Source of the DNA: Hypericum androsaemum
Lineage: Eukaryota; Streptophyta; Magnoliopsida; Malpighiales; Hypericaceae
Reading direction: 5' to 3'
Assembly: GCA_963995505.1 (NCBI GenBank)
Contig: OZ023193.1
Coordinates: 1,922,001 to 1,986,000 of the forward strand
Length of the DNA stretch: 64,000 nucleotides
Part shown: positions 35,157 to 47,689 of the stretch, in pieces
Layout: the number at the start of each line of letters is the position of its first letter
Position numbering within the stretch: the first letter of the stretch is position 1
Notes under the pieces: generated by a model
What the model saw: the letters and a program-made list of their open reading frames with translations, nothing else
What the model was told of the DNA's origin: nothing
Database searches by the model: none
Program-made: the position numbers and the translations under genes

Positions 35157-36710
35157 TCCACAGCTTTTATAATGAATGTACCAATCAATGTCTTCTTCCT
35201 TTGTGAAAACAACTGTACATAATTTAAATCAATTATTAGCGGTGTTATAAATTAATAGTCACTGAACCAATGCGGATTCCTTACAAAACTTGATCGTAAA
35301 ATTTTAATCCTGTTTTACGAAAAAAATTACAATGATTCTTCTACAAATATACACGCCAATTAGTAAAAGTCCACCCGAGTGTTCGGTTCAGATATGTTAA
35401 GAAAATTCCCTATCTTTAATTATTTGAACTTCGTTACCTTGAGGATTGCCGCCTCCTAAGATGACGACCTTGTCTCTAGTGGGAGATGCAGTGCCAGGCT
35501 GGGCGAGGTTACGGAGGAATTTTCCGGCGAAGAAGTGGGAGACCACGTACGTGTAGGGGATCCCGGCGGCCTCAACGTAACAGCGTATCTTGATCTTGGT
35601 GGTAAATCTGGCCTTCACCGGCTCTATTGCGTTGTTGCGATCCGCATCGCTACCGAACTCTGAAGGAAGGAACCTCATCGTACACTTCTGTATAACAAGT
35701 ACAAAAGTGAGATAAAATTTGAGACTAATTCAAAACTCTAACTCAAGAATTTGATTAAACTATAATATTAGTTTGAAGTTTTTATACTAATCGTTAGCAA
35801 GAGAGGTACTAGTGATTTTTTTTTGACGGTGTCCATTCATGCACAATCGTTTAACTGATGGAATATAGAGCTAAACCGTTGTGCATTAATTTTTTTTATA
35901 ACTTTGTAACCGCTTTTATTATCAGAGTCCAGCAAGTTTTTTAAAAGTAATTTTTCGTAAACCTTAAACTTGAAACTTTTATAAATAAATTCAATTCTCT
36001 TACATTAATCTAACTCTGGTTAATTAAATTAAAATAGTGATGTTAGCATATAAAAGTGGGCATATCCTGTGAATCAGCGAGGAGAAGCCAAAAGCACAAA
36101 TTGGTTGACAAGATCCAAAATTAAAGTATATATGGAAAGTACAAGTCGAGCGATATTCATTACGCGATTCCATGACGTCAAAGTCAAGAACAAGAAGATC
36201 AAATTTGTTATTTAAACCATCAACCATGCGGGTTAGATCAATTGTTTATACATAATGTGGATCGTGAACATCTAATTACATCCTTTTATGTCCTCTAGTA
36301 CAGCCAATCAACTAACAATCCTAGATAAGATTATCACATTTTTTAAGCAGGCCATTATTATTTAATTAATTAATCCCCGAAACTTTGACTAATTTTAAGT
36401 GGGTCAATTAAACATCCACCTATACCAAATTACTAATTACGTTTCCTCCCAAAACAAGTAAATTAATTAATTACGCTTAAGAATTTGGTGAATTGAGAAA
36501 TTAATTAATTACGCTTAAGAATTTGGTGAATTGAGAATTTACCTTGACATTGCCAGATTCCTTGATGGCTTCGATGATCTTGTCTTGATCTTCTAACTGA
36601 GCATGACCCACCGCCGAGATCACTACATCCGCTTGCTTTTTCGTGTTCACCAAGTTCTGATGGTCAAATAAATCTCCCTGTTTATATAAAATCATACCAT
36701 GCTAAAAGAA

Positions 36711-37684
36711 TGTGAGGACTAGAAAACTAAAATGAATAATGCAAAATTTATGGGGGAGCAAACCGTAATTTTTCTAAAGACTAAACTAAACTTTGCCAAC
36801 CCATAAACCCTAGCTTCGCCTATAAAAGAAGGCTGGACGAAATCCTAAAGCTCACCTTTCTAAAATTTCATTTTTTCTCCTTCAAGGTAGAGGAGACATT
36901 CCACGCGAGTTTAGGAACGAGGAAGAACCCAACAACGCTTTCCGAGACGCTAGGGTAAGCCGTCTTGTCCAAATTATTGTGAATCCGTAGGAAATCATAG
37001 TGGTTGATTGAATTCGAAACTGTAGGGTCTGGAGGAGGACGTCGGAAATAGGGGAGACGCGGGTTGGCGAGATTAGGTTACAAGGAAATGAGGTAAGTCG
37101 AACCTCTATATTTTTGAGGTCGTAATTGCGGTGTTTTGCTGTTGTGTGACTGTATATGGGACGTATTTCATCCGTATTTTGAGTGGTATGCAATTCGTAT
37201 GATCATATTCTGTCTGTATTCTGTCCGTATACTGTTCGTATTCTGTATATATTCTGTCCATATTTGTGGTATATTTGTGATGTATTCGCGTATTATGCCA
37301 TGTGATCTGATCTGTTCTGACTATTCTGGTCGGGATTATTTCGGTACTTCTATGTCCGTAGAGTACTCTGGATGATTTTGTACTCTATGTGAGCACCGGT
37401 GATATCTGTGCCCTGTGGTGAGACTGTCATTCCGGTTTGGCTTACTGAGTTGCGTAAACTCAGCAAAATACGTATTTTGTTTCAGATGCAACGGGGATGG
37501 ATCAGGTGTGAGAGCTAGAGGCGAGGACATGCATTCATTCATTTAGCTTTTCCTTTAAGACTTTTCACTGTTATTTTCGATATTTTTATGACTTGAGGAC
37601 GGATTTATGTTTTGAGAAATAAAGATGCCTTGCGGGGATATTTACCCGCGGTGGTTGACATTCCTTGTTTATCGGAGCGTGACA
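36711..37684 (+). mobile_element. Solo gypsy-type LTR in intron 1 of the isoflavone-reductase-like gene
   Basis: Starts TGTGAGGACT, ends GAGCGTGACA, flanked by identical AAGAA at 36706-36710 and 37685-37689. It contains TATAAAAG and the ACTGAGTTGCGTAAACTCAG...TTTCAG landmark seen in related form in the long LTRs at 5340 and 8665. Confidence 0.88.
36821..36828 (+). promoter_or_regulatory. TATA box of the solo LTR
   Basis: TATAAAAG, about 110 bases inside the LTR. Confidence 0.5.
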
Positions 37685-37689
37685 AAGAA

Positions 37690-38721
37690 ATAAATTAAAA
37701 TCGTTGACGAGTTCTTTTTCTTCGCATTTTCTCTATATCAGCTTGATAATTTGAATTACATTAATTAAAACTCTTGAGTTCGAGTCCTAAACGGACAAAG
37801 ATAACTAGAAGTCTAAAGTTCAATCCCAAAAACCATCGGTGTTCTGTGTTACAGATTTGTTTTCAATAAAAGTTTCCTGCCATTAAAACTCATGCGATCC
37901 GAATTTTTAAAAAAATTTTGATTCACCCGGTCCGATCGGTCGAACCGATACTTCTATTTTTATATTAATATTATTATATAAAGTTTTATAAATTTAATTT
38001 GGCATAAAAATGATAAAATACCAAATAACTTCAATTATTTACCAACTTTGTTATACAATTTATCCAAACAAGGTCTTCAAACATCAATTTAACAAATCTA
38101 GAAGTAAAAGAAGATGACTATACAACTTTTCTTGTTTGAAATATTACTTGAATTTGTTTGACTTAGTTGACATATTATCTAGAATTGTAAAAAGATAAGT
38201 TTGTTGTGATCCAAAAGTGATGTACACGCTCCCAACGTGGAAGTGGAGGTTTTGTTTTTAAATTAAATTCGATAAAATGAAAAAATAAAAACTAATTTTT
38301 CTTATCCGGGTGAACCGGGTCATCAAAAAGTACCTAACTGGACAGTTCGACCAGATTTTGACCAGTCAAACCAGTTTCTAAGTTATATGTAAAAATCGAC
38401 CCGAATCGGACTTCCATTTTGAAAACATTGCTAAAAAGTACTATGGCCAACTCTCTCTTTTTTTTAGAAACAGCCAACTCAGGTAACCCAATTGGCTTGT
38501 TTAATTTTCAATTGCTCTACGGAATCTCTTTCATCTAAAACAAGACTAAGATCAATTCTAGACGTTCCCGATAAGCATGATACATAACTAAACATCGGAG
38601 AAAACTTATCATGAAGAATTATGAAACAATATGAAAAATAACGGTACCACAGAGTTCGACTCTTAACATCAGAGTTTCGCCTAATATCACAAGGAGATGA
38701 AATAAAAGGAAGAATTCATAC
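37690..38721. other. Remaining intron 1 sequence, no gene
   Basis: AT-rich intronic DNA between the solo LTR and exon 1. 37915-38420 has repeat-like text with ACCGG/CCGGT phrases, but no element ends could be fixed. Confidence 0.4.
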
Positions 38722-38814
38722 GAGGAGCAAAGTGACGCCGATGGCCTTGAAGCCGAGGACTTGGAAGGGTTAGAACTCTTATTCCTATTTAGTAGAAGAA
38801 TATAATCTCCTATT

Positions 38815-39301
38815 TAGACCAGCGACTTGCGGCTTGGAGGGGTTCGCTTCTCTCTCTTGAGGGGCGTATTACAATTGTCAAGTCGGTCCTGGAGAATCTT
38901 CCAACCTATTATATGGCTTTGTTTAAGATTCCGAAAGGTGTTCTGAATGCTATGGAGTTTAAGATTAGGAAGTTCTTGTGGCGGGCAATTCTTTTAGCAG
39001 CTTTTCCTTTGTCCCGTGGAGTCATGCGTGCCTCCCTACTACTAACGGTGGTTTGGGTCTCACCAGGCTTGACATTAAGAATGATGCTATGATGCTTAAA
39101 TGGGTCTGGCGTTTCTTATCTGAGCCCGATGCCATCTGGTCCAAGATTGTCGCTGGGATTCATGGACCGTGTGTCCATATGCTGATGAGTTTCCTCTGTC
39201 GCATGTCCCTGGCAACTGTAGGAAGTCCGGGCCGTGGTCCTCTATTTTAAAGCTTGCTGGTAATCCTAATCTACCTATTGCCAAGGCTCTGCAAGACTCT
39301 A
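38815..39301 (+). mobile_element. LINE fragment, left part
   Basis: Encodes DQRLAAWRGSLLSLEGRITIV, YYMALFKIPKGVLNAMEFKIRKFLWR, then in another frame FVPWSHACLPTTNGGLGL and MMLKWVWRFLSEPDAIWSKIV. It is related to the minus-strand LINE at 33060-35156 but a different copy. The copia element is inserted at its CTCTA; the LINE resumes at 45549. Frames are broken. Confidence 0.82.
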
Positions 39302-40263
39302 TGTTGGGTAAAATTGAATGAAAGATTCAATGCAAAGCCCATAGTGGAAGGCCCAAGTGGAAAGCTCAAAGTGGAAATGGAAAATGACAATCCCACATTG
39401 GAAAGTGCAACAAGTTTTTTCTAGTTTATAAGGAGATGCTCTTTATTGACTAGGAAATAAGTTGACTACTTGGGAGGATAGCCAACTCGGACCGCGACAA
39501 GGATGGTACTGCTCGAGCACGCACACGCGCTCACACGTGTGCGCATGGCGCATTAGACGCAGGTCGCAATGGGCACTTTATGGCGCACTTAGCACTTCGT
39601 ACGTGCGCATCGTTTGGAGGAACCTTAAGACTTTTGCCAGATTCCGGAAGAGAGCTACGATCAGTTTCCGGAAGGTAGCTCGCAAAGGGATGCGAGCTGG
39701 CCCAACGGATGAAGGGCCACCAGCGTGCGTCCAGAAACTGAAATGTCCTGGAGGCTTCTAGATTGCCACCGAAGAGGCACGAGGAGTGCCTAAAAGGCCT
39801 GTGGCCGAAGAGACACCAGCAGGCATTCAGGAGCCCTGAAGAGACACCTATGGGCATCCAAAAAACTGGTGGCCAAAAGGGTGCCTCGGATCCCAGAAAT
39901 GTGACTGGATGGTGCCCTCTCGGAATTGCCTGGCAGCCATTCGGATTCCAGCCATCCTTGCCTATAAATAGGCCCTTCCCCCATCATTTGCACTCACCCC
40001 ACTACAACTTGCATAAGCATTCGTTAGCAATTGTAGGTTCTCTCTCACTCTCTCAGAAAGTTCCAAGTATCCGAGGTTCGACCGAAGCTTCGAGATTCGT
40101 TGTGCTACGATCTTGGAAGCAGCAAAGTCGTTCTATCTTGGGGACGATTGCCGCAGCCCGTAAGTACTAAATACGGGGCAATCTCATCTTACGGAGAAAG
40201 AGTACAACTCTTGCCTCGACTATTAAAGATCCTAATCAAGTACACCACCTCCGACAAACAACA
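39302..40263 (+). repeat. Copia 5' LTR
   Basis: 962 bp. It is longer than its partner because of small insertions and deletions. GC-rich centre and a TATAAATA core promoter. Confidence 0.9.
39963..39970 (+). promoter_or_regulatory. TATA box, copia 5' LTR
   Basis: TATAAATA, conserved at the same place in the 3' LTR (45297-45304). Confidence 0.6.
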
Positions 40264-40292
40264 ATCGTAAGACGAGATTTGTGTACTTGAAG

Positions 40293-43200
40293 ATGGCATC
40301 AACAAACTCAGCACCAGTGCTAGCGGTCCCGGGAACAGTCCACGCCGAAAGGCCAGCCAAGTTCAACGGTACCGAGTTCAAGAGATGGCAACAAAAGATG
40401 CTGTTCTACCTGACGACGCTCAACCTGGTCCGATTCTTGAAGGAAGAGGCTCCGAAGGTGGCAGAAAATGAGGCTGATCAACGCCCTCGATGCATGGAGT
40501 CATAGCGACTTCCTATGTCGTAACTATGTTCTGAATGGACTAGACGACACCCTTTACAATGTCTATGCAGGTTTCAAGACTGCAAAAGAATTATGGGACT
40601 CCTTGGAGAAGAAGTACAAAATGGAGGATGCCGGCTTGAAGAAATTCATCATCGAATGATTCCTCGACTTCAAGATGGTCGACTCTAAGAAGGTGATAGA
40701 CCAAGTGCAAGAGTTGCAACTAATCCTACGTGAGATCCATGCTGAAGGAATGCAACTAAGCGAGTCTTTCCAAGTGGTGGCTATGATCGAGAAGCTACCA
40801 CCCCTGTGGAAGGACTTCAAGAACTACCTCAAGCATAAGAGGAAGGACATGGGGCTGGAAGACCTGATCGTGAGACTAAGGATCGAGGAAGATAACCGAA
40901 AGTCCAAAGTCAAGACCGGCAGGACTAACTCCGAGGCTAAGGTACACCTCGCCGAAGGTGGTACTGGCAAGAAGAGGAAGAAGCCTTGAAATAAGCAGGA
41001 GAAGCAAGAGCCAAAGCAAAAGAAAGCTAAGAGGATCAAGGGCAATTGCTACAACTGCGACAAGCCCGGTCACATGGCCAAAGATTATCGCTTGCCGAAG
41101 AAAGACGATCGTGAGAAGGCCAACCTGGCTGAGGACTTGTCTGAGCTACACCTATCCGCCGTGGTGTTTGAAGCTAATCTGGTAGATAACCCAAGAGAGT
41201 GGTTCATAGACACAAGGGCAACCTGACACATCTGCTCAGACAAGGAGATGTTCTCGACCTACACAGCCATCAATGGGCGAAAGTTATTCATGGGTAACTC
41301 TGCAACTTCTTCCGTAGTTGGACTAGGGCAGGTGGTGCTGAAGCTGACCTCCGAAAAAGAGCTGACCCTCAAGGATGTGCTGCATATCCCAGACATTCGT
41401 ACTAATTTAGTATCCGGCTCACTGTTGAGCAAAGCTGGGATAAAACTAATATTTGAGGCTGATAGGTTTGTTCTGACTAAGGCCGGTGCCTTTGTAGGAA
41501 AGGGTTACCTCGAGAGGGAGCTCTTCAAGATGAATGTAATAACTGTCAAATGCGCCTTTAATGGTCCTAATAAAGTTGTTAATTCTTCTTATTTGGCTGA
41601 GTGTTCTAACTTATGGCATGATAGATTAGGACACGTAAATTTGAGCTCACTAAGAAAGTTAGTAAGTTTAAATTTATTGCCTAAAATAGAGTTTGACCCG
41701 AACAATAAATGTGAAGTATGTGTAGAGGCAAAAATGACCAAATCACTTTTTCATTCAGTGGAAAGAAGTACTACACCTTTAGAGTTAATTTATACCGACA
41801 TATGCGATATGAAACAAGTGCAAACTAGAGGTGGGAAAAAGTATTTCATCACGTTTATTGACGACTGTACAAGGTACTGTTATGTACATCTCTTGAAAGG
41901 AAAAGACGAAGCTCTAGAAGCTTTCAAGAGTTATAAGAATGAAGTTAAAAATCAACTTAGCACTAAAATCAAAATGATTCGAAGTGATAGAGGGGGAGAA
42001 TATGTAGCTCCGTTTGAGGAATTCTGCCAACTAAATGGCATTATTCATCAGACAACAGCTTCATACTCACCTCAATCAAATGACGTAGCTGAGCGTAAGA
42101 ATCGAACTCTTAAAGAGATGATGAATGTTATGATAATTAGCTCAGGCTTACCACAGAACTTGTGGGGGGAAGCTGTGCTATCAGCTAATCACATTCTAAA
42201 CAAATTACCACACAAGAAAAGAGACAAAACTCCATATGAATTATGGAAAGGGAGGAAGCCTTCCTACGGTTACCTTAAAGTGTGGGGGTGCCTAGCCAAT
42301 GTAGAAATACCTCCACCTAAAAGGGTGAGAATAGGATCCAAGATCGTTGACTGCATCTTTATCGGATATGCCCACAACAGTAGCACATACCGATTTCTAG
42401 TACACAAGTCTGAAAACCCTGAAATCAACAAGAGAATGATCATGGAATCAAGGAATGCAACATTCTTTGAGAATATCTTTCCTAAAAAGGAAAAGAAAGA
42501 AGTAAGCTCAAACAAAAGAAGTTATGAAGCTACACAAGACTCTGATCAAGGTGCTGAGGAACCTAGACGGAGTAAGAAGACCAAAGTAGCCAAGTCGTTT
42601 GGTCCATATTTTCTAAATTACATGTTAGAAAATGAACCTTAAACAATCCAAGAAGCTATCAATAGTGAGATAGAATCCATCATGCAAAACTACACGTGGG
42701 AAATCGTGGATCTCCCACCAGGTTGTAAACCTTTAGGTTGCAAGTGGATCCTTAAAAGGAAATACAAAGCTGATGGATCAATCGACAAGTACAAAGCTCG
42801 GTTGGTAGCTAAAGGGTTCAAGCAGAAGGAAGGATATGATTTCTTTGACATGTATTCGTCGGTCACAAGAATCACATCTATTAGAGTGCTCGTAGCTGTC
42901 GCAGCACTCTATAACCTTGAGATACATCAGATGGATGTAAAAATAGCTTTCCTAAATAGAGAACTAGAGGAGAAAATATATATGGAACAACCTGAAGGGT
43001 TTGTTACCCCCGGACAAGAACATAAAGTATGGAAGCTGGTCAAGTCATTGTACGGGCTGAAACAGGCGCCGAAATAATGGCATGAAAAATTTGACAGAAC
43101 AATGATGTCAAATGGCTTTAAGATCAATGAGTGTGATAAATGTGTATACATTAAAGGCACACCTGATGCTTACGTGATTGTATGTCTATATGTCGACGAC

Positions 43201-44136
43201 ATGCTAATCATGGGAAGCAGTAATGATCTTATCGTGAAAACTAAGAACATGTTATAGAACAACTTTGACATGAAAGATATTGGTCTAGCTGATGTTATAC
43301 TAGGGATTAAAATCTTTAGGACGACTGAAGGAATTATCTTGTCACAATCTTACTACGTTGAGAATGTACTCAAGAAGTTCGATGCTTTTGACAAACCTCC
43401 GGCTAAGACTCCGGTAGACCTGAGTCTACACTTGGCTAAAAACAGAGGTGACCCAATATCTCAACTAAAATATGCAAAGATCATTGGGAGTCTAATGTAC
43501 TTAACAAATTGTACACGCCCTGATATTGCATACTCAGTTAGCAAGCTTAGTAGATTCACGAGCAATCCAGGACCAAACTGGCTAGCTCTGGAAAGGGTTC
43601 TAAAGTATCTGAAACATACCATGAACCATGGCATACTTCATACTAGGTATCCACCTATATTGGAAGGATACAGTGATGCAAATTGGATATCGGACACTAA
43701 GAACTTCAAATCCACTAGTGGTTTTGTATTCACCATAGGTGGAGGAGCTGTGTCCTGGAAATCCTCTAAACAAATGTGCATAGCTCGATCCACCATGGAG
43801 TCAGAGTTTATAGCACTAGACAAAGCTGGGAAAGAAGCTGAATGGCTCAAAAATTTTCTAGAAGATATTCCGTGTTGGAATAAGCCTGTGCCCCCTGTAT
43901 TGATACATTGTGATAGCATGTCTGCAATCGGGAGAGCACAAAGTACTATGTACAACGGTAAGTCTCGACATATCCGTTGGAGACATAACACCGTTAGACA
44001 ATTGATTTCAAGTAGAGTAATAACCATTGACTATGTGAAGTCCAAGGACAACATAGTTGATCCTTTGTCGAAAGGAATCAACAGAGATCAAATGTACAAC
44101 GCAGTAAGGGGAATGGGGTTAAAACCCACACATTAA
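40293..44136 (+). pseudogene. copia gag-pol polyprotein, several stops
   Basis: gag starts MASTNSAPVLAVPGT. A short deletion near 40480 shifts frame relative to the copy at 26233, and a TGA follows at about 40657. Zinc knuckle is CYNCDKPGHMAKDY with the last Cys changed to Tyr. Protease reads WFIDTRAT then TGA, so the DTGA motif is lost. Integrase is in a 464-codon frame (41248-42642) with [19 protein letters not shown] and SDRGGEY. RT carries WILKRKYKADGSI and the catalytic YVDDM near 43190. RNase H ends near 44136 with the usual [11 protein letters not shown]. Stops at 42640, 43075 and 43255 split it. Confidence 0.92.
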
Positions 44137-44674
44137 AGAACGTTCATAGCGGTAACTCAACCATGATGAGTGGAGATCCCACAAACTTGGTTCAATGAGA
44201 CAACTAAGTTCTGGATGGTTCAGATGAATACTTGGAATCTGTTCCATTCTCAGAAGCTGCCCAAGTACGAACCTGTAGAGGTGTGGTAAGGTTAAGCGTC
44301 TACGCTTTTAATGATTCCTATACTCGAAAAAAGGTGGAGTATGGCAGGATACTCCTAATGGGAGATCACCTATATAAGTGTGAAGTGAGGCTGCTTCAAA
44401 TGGAAAAACACTTCTGAATCCAAGATAAGGTCCATGGCCGAAACGGACACAACGTGAGAACCAAAGGATATTAGAGATATCATTGTGTAAATGTTATTGT
44501 CTTGATTTACATAAAAAAGTTGACCAGTTCAAGACATCGCGTTCACTGAACAGCAAGTAAATTCGATAGTATTTTACTAGGGAAGGTTCAAAGCCACAAG
44601 TTACCTTTCTCGATCCAATGATATTTCGTTGGAACTTTTCTTAAAAGTGTCAGCATGCATTAATCATAATTCAT

Positions 44675-44683
44675 GTGGGGGAT
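44675..44683 (+). other. Polypurine tract, copia
   Basis: GTGGGGGAT immediately before the 3' LTR. Confidence 0.75.
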
Positions 44684-45548
44684 TGTTGGGTAAAATTGAA
44701 TGAAAGATTCAATGCAAAGCCCATAGTGGAAGGCCAAGTGGAAAGCCCAAAGTGGAAATGGAAAATGGCAATCCCACATTGGAAAGTGCAACAAGTTTTC
44801 TCTAGTTTATAAGGAGATGCTCCTTATTGACTAGGAAATAAGTTGATAGCCAACTCGGACCGCAACGAGGATGGTGCGCAGCAACATCCGAGCACGAGCA
44901 CGCGCACGCGCATGTGCGCATGGCGCATTGGACGCAGGTCGCAATGGGCGCTTTGTGGCACACTTGGCACTTTGCACGTGCGCATCATCTGGAGGCGCCT
45001 TAAGACTTTTGCCAGATTCCGGAAGAGCTACGAGCTGCGTGCGAGGTAGCTCACCAGCGTGCGTCCAGAAACTGGAATGTCCTGGAGGCTTCCAGATTGC
45101 CACCGAAGAGGCACGAGGAGTGCCTGGAAGGCCTGTGGCTGAAGAGACACCAGCAGGCATCCAGGAGCCCTGAAGAGACACCTACGAGCATCGAGAAAAT
45201 GGGTGGCCGAAAGGGTGCCTCGGATCTCAGAAATGTGAGAGGATGGTGCCTCCTCGAAATTGCCTGGCAGCCATTCGGATTCCAACCATCCTTGCCTATA
45301 AATAGGCCCTTCGCCCATCATTTGCACTCACCCCACTACAACTTGCATAAGCATTTGTTAGCAATTGTAGGTTCTCTCTCCCTCTCTAAAAAAGTTCCAA
45401 GTATCCGAGGTTCCGTTGTATTTTGGGGACGATTGCCGCAGCCCGTAAGCACTAAATACGGGACAATCTCGTCTTACGGAGAAAGAGTATAACTCTTGCC
45501 TCGACTATTAAAGATCCTAATCAAGTACACCACCTCCGACAAACAACA
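44684..45548 (+). repeat. Copia 3' LTR
   Basis: 865 bp, TG...CA ends, near-identical to the 5' LTR apart from indels. Confidence 0.9.
45297..45304 (+). promoter_or_regulatory. TATA box, copia 3' LTR
   Basis: TATAAATA, matching 39963-39970. Confidence 0.55.
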
Positions 45549-45727
45549 CTCTATTGAGCTATCCCTTAAGCATGGGGATGTTTTTGACTTTTGGTATTGG
45601 GAAATCAACCCACTTCCCGCGTGGACCCCAAAGCAATGCAATGACAAGCACAAACATACTCTAAGCACGAACCACAAACACAAAGGAAAGCACAAACACA
45701 CTCCCGCATCGCCCGCTTCGAAGGCGT
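45549..45727 (+). mobile_element. LINE fragment, right part
   Basis: Continues the LINE interrupted at 39301: removing the copia element and one CTCTA joins ALQDS to IELSLKHGDVFDFW in one frame. Where the LINE ends is unclear. Confidence 0.6.
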
Positions 45728-45929
45728 AGACGAGTTTGGACTCAAATTGGAGAGCAGGCTGGATTTACACTTTTGCCCTCCGGCTTGGCGCCTCCACGAT
45801 CCTTAACCATGTCTCCGTTGACGCCGGGGAGTCGGATCCTCCTACTCCGGTAGCTCATCCCGCCGGTTTCTCCTCCATTGCGAGCCTTCACTTCTCCGGT
45901 TAGAATAATTATTTGCCTTTTTTATTTTA

Positions 45930-47110
45930 GAAAAAAGTACACATAAGTACTCTGTAGTTTCACCGATTATTACTTAGGTACCTTGAGTTTTTGAACCTTA
46001 AAAAAGTCCAACTTATTCGCATATTTTGTCACAGTTGGCTGGACTCAAACCCAGGTTCGAAGGGTTGGAAATAAAATCCTAACAACCGGACAACAACGGG
46101 GATGTTATTTAGCTGTAGCATAAAATTAAAATAATCATTTGTGTTAAGAAAATGACAAATATACCTTTAGCAAAAAAAATCATCTTCTTCAACCTTTAAA
46201 CACTATCTTCAACATTCAACATTAAAACTCTAACCCAACAACCAACCAAATTAATCAAATCCACTAAAAACTTACCAACCAAATTCATCGATTGAACCAC
46301 ATCAACATCCGAAAATGCTAATTACAAAAAAAATTCATCAATTTGAACCCTAAATTGAAGAACCCCACCGGCGCTGCTTCCTTGTAACATCAAAACAACA
46401 AAGGAAAAATGAGAGAGAGCGTGTTAGAGAGTCTGGAGCGGGAGCAGCAGCGATGGTGCGGGGAGCCTCCTGCTGACGGGGGAAGGAGAGCGAGACGACG
46501 TCGTGTCGAGTTGGAGCAGAGGAGGGCAAAGACGCCTCCCCCAGATGAGGTTCCCGCCTTCCCCACCGATGGCCCTCACGGCGGCGATGGATGGAGGGGA
46601 GGAGACCGCGGGGATGTCGCTTGCCGCCGAACTCCTTTTGCCGGTGCCCGAGCCTCTGTCCGCAGTCTGGTTCTCCTTTCTGGTCGCGTATTCCCTGACC
46701 ACCTCCGATCCAGCACCAACATTGTAATTGCTTGCAAAAATCCAAAATTTTGTTCTGAATCGAAGATGGGTTTTGTCCTTGGTGCTAAGGGACAGAGACG
46801 AAGAAATAAAAAGGTGAAATGAATGGAAGATGGGTTTTTTGGATCATTTCTGGGTTGAGTGATTTTTGTGTTCTTGGTACTAATTAGTAATTTATCACTG
46901 CCACGTCAGCAACAACAATTCGGGTCAGCGCCATATGGCGTTCCACGTAGGCATCAAAACGACGCTGTACGCCAAAAATTTCTGAATCGGACTAATGGAT
47001 CGGTCCATGACAAAATATGCGAATAAATTAGACTTGTTTACGGTTCAAAAACTACAGGATACCCAAGTGATAATTGGTGAAACTACAGGGTACTTATGTG
47101 TACTTTTCTC
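45930..47110. mobile_element. Cargo-carrying MULE (family of 59830-62693)
   Basis: Terminal arms of about 115 bp start GAAAAAAGTACACATAAGTAC (left) and GAGAAAAGTACACATAAGTAC (complement of right). They continue CTGTAGTTTCACC...TTATTCGCATATTTTGTCA. Identical 9-bp flanks TTTATTTTA lie at 45921-45929 and 47111-47119. The interior at 46390-46760 is GC-rich, with frames on both strands, and looks like captured host coding sequence that I cannot name. No transposase. The arms match those of the element at 59830, a plausible autonomous relative. Confidence 0.87.
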
Positions 47111-47119
47111 TTTATTTTA

Positions 47120-47689
47120 TTTTTATTTTTTGAAGTTTAGTAAGAACGGAGAGAGTGCAGGTGTGGCGTGAAGAAGATATAGAAGTTTCTCACCAAAAAA
47201 AGAAGATACAGAAGTTGGTTTGACAGTGTTTTTTTTTTTTTGCTTCTTCCACGGCAGTTTATAAACGGTGAATTTAGAGTCAAGAGGGTGATTCTGGCAA
47301 AAGCAAAATTAAAGTCTTCTAGTCTTTTCCCTTCGCGCTTTTAATTTCGGCCCTCATTTTGTAATCTGCGGGTCTTCTTATTGTTTAATAGGGGGCATGC
47401 TTTTATTTTCTCTTGGTCTTTTGCCAACGATGAATTTTAGTGTGATTAAATCGTCAAAAACTATAATATTGTTGAACTTGGAGTAATTAGTTTACATTAG
47501 ATAGTTTAAAAAAATTGTTATACTTAAAGTAGGTCTTTACATTAGATAATATTGTTATACTTAGGGTAATAAGCATTAATGGAGCTTGGAACCATGCAGG
47601 GACATGGAGACCATAATAATGAGTTCATGTTCCTTAGACTCCAAGGTTTGCCTGCTTAAATCATCCCGGTCTATATCAACCTTTATTTC
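47120..47689. other. No gene recognised
   Basis: Mixed AT-rich sequence; nothing distinct. Confidence 0.4.

Larger units (their letters stand above)
32911..38769 (-). pseudogene. Isoflavone-reductase-like (NmrA/PCBER family) gene, disrupted
   Basis: Exons read on the minus strand. Exon 1 end is 38722-38769 (PFQVLGFKAIGVTLLL, donor GTATGA). Exon 2 is 36543-36677 (GDLFDHQNLV, ADVVISAVGHAQL, KIIEAIKESGNVK). Exon 3 is 35438-35687 (MRFLPSEFGSDADRN, VEAAGIPYTYVVSHFFAGKFL, RDKVVILGGGNPQ). Exon 4 is 35157-35212 plus 32911-33059 (VVFTKEEDI; then DDSRTLNKSVYIKCP, YGPEEQVLK). All junctions are GT-AG and in phase. The family makes phenylpropanoids using NADPH. Damage: the NADPH-binding N terminus is gone, ATTG is duplicated in exon 4 and shifts the frame, a LINE splits exon 4, a solo LTR sits in intron 1, and a copia fragment replaces the 3' end. 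The catalytic lysine of the family lies in sequence that is altered here (PVKARFTTKIKIR). Confidence 0.88.
39302..45548 (+). mobile_element. Structurally complete copia element with target duplication
   Basis: LTRs 39302-40263 and 44684-45548 are highly similar. Both start TGTTGGGTAAAATTG and end ACAAACAACA. Identical CTCTA lies outside each end (39297-39301, 45549-45553). A polypurine tract precedes the 3' LTR. Order gag-protease-integrase-RT-RNase H is that of Ty1/copia. The youngest clear LTR element in the window, but its ORF is broken by several stops. Confidence 0.93.

Noticed and set aside
33932..35222. Plus-strand frames opposite the LINE
   Set aside because: They are antisense to recognisable LINE reverse transcriptase and zf-RVT coding sequence.
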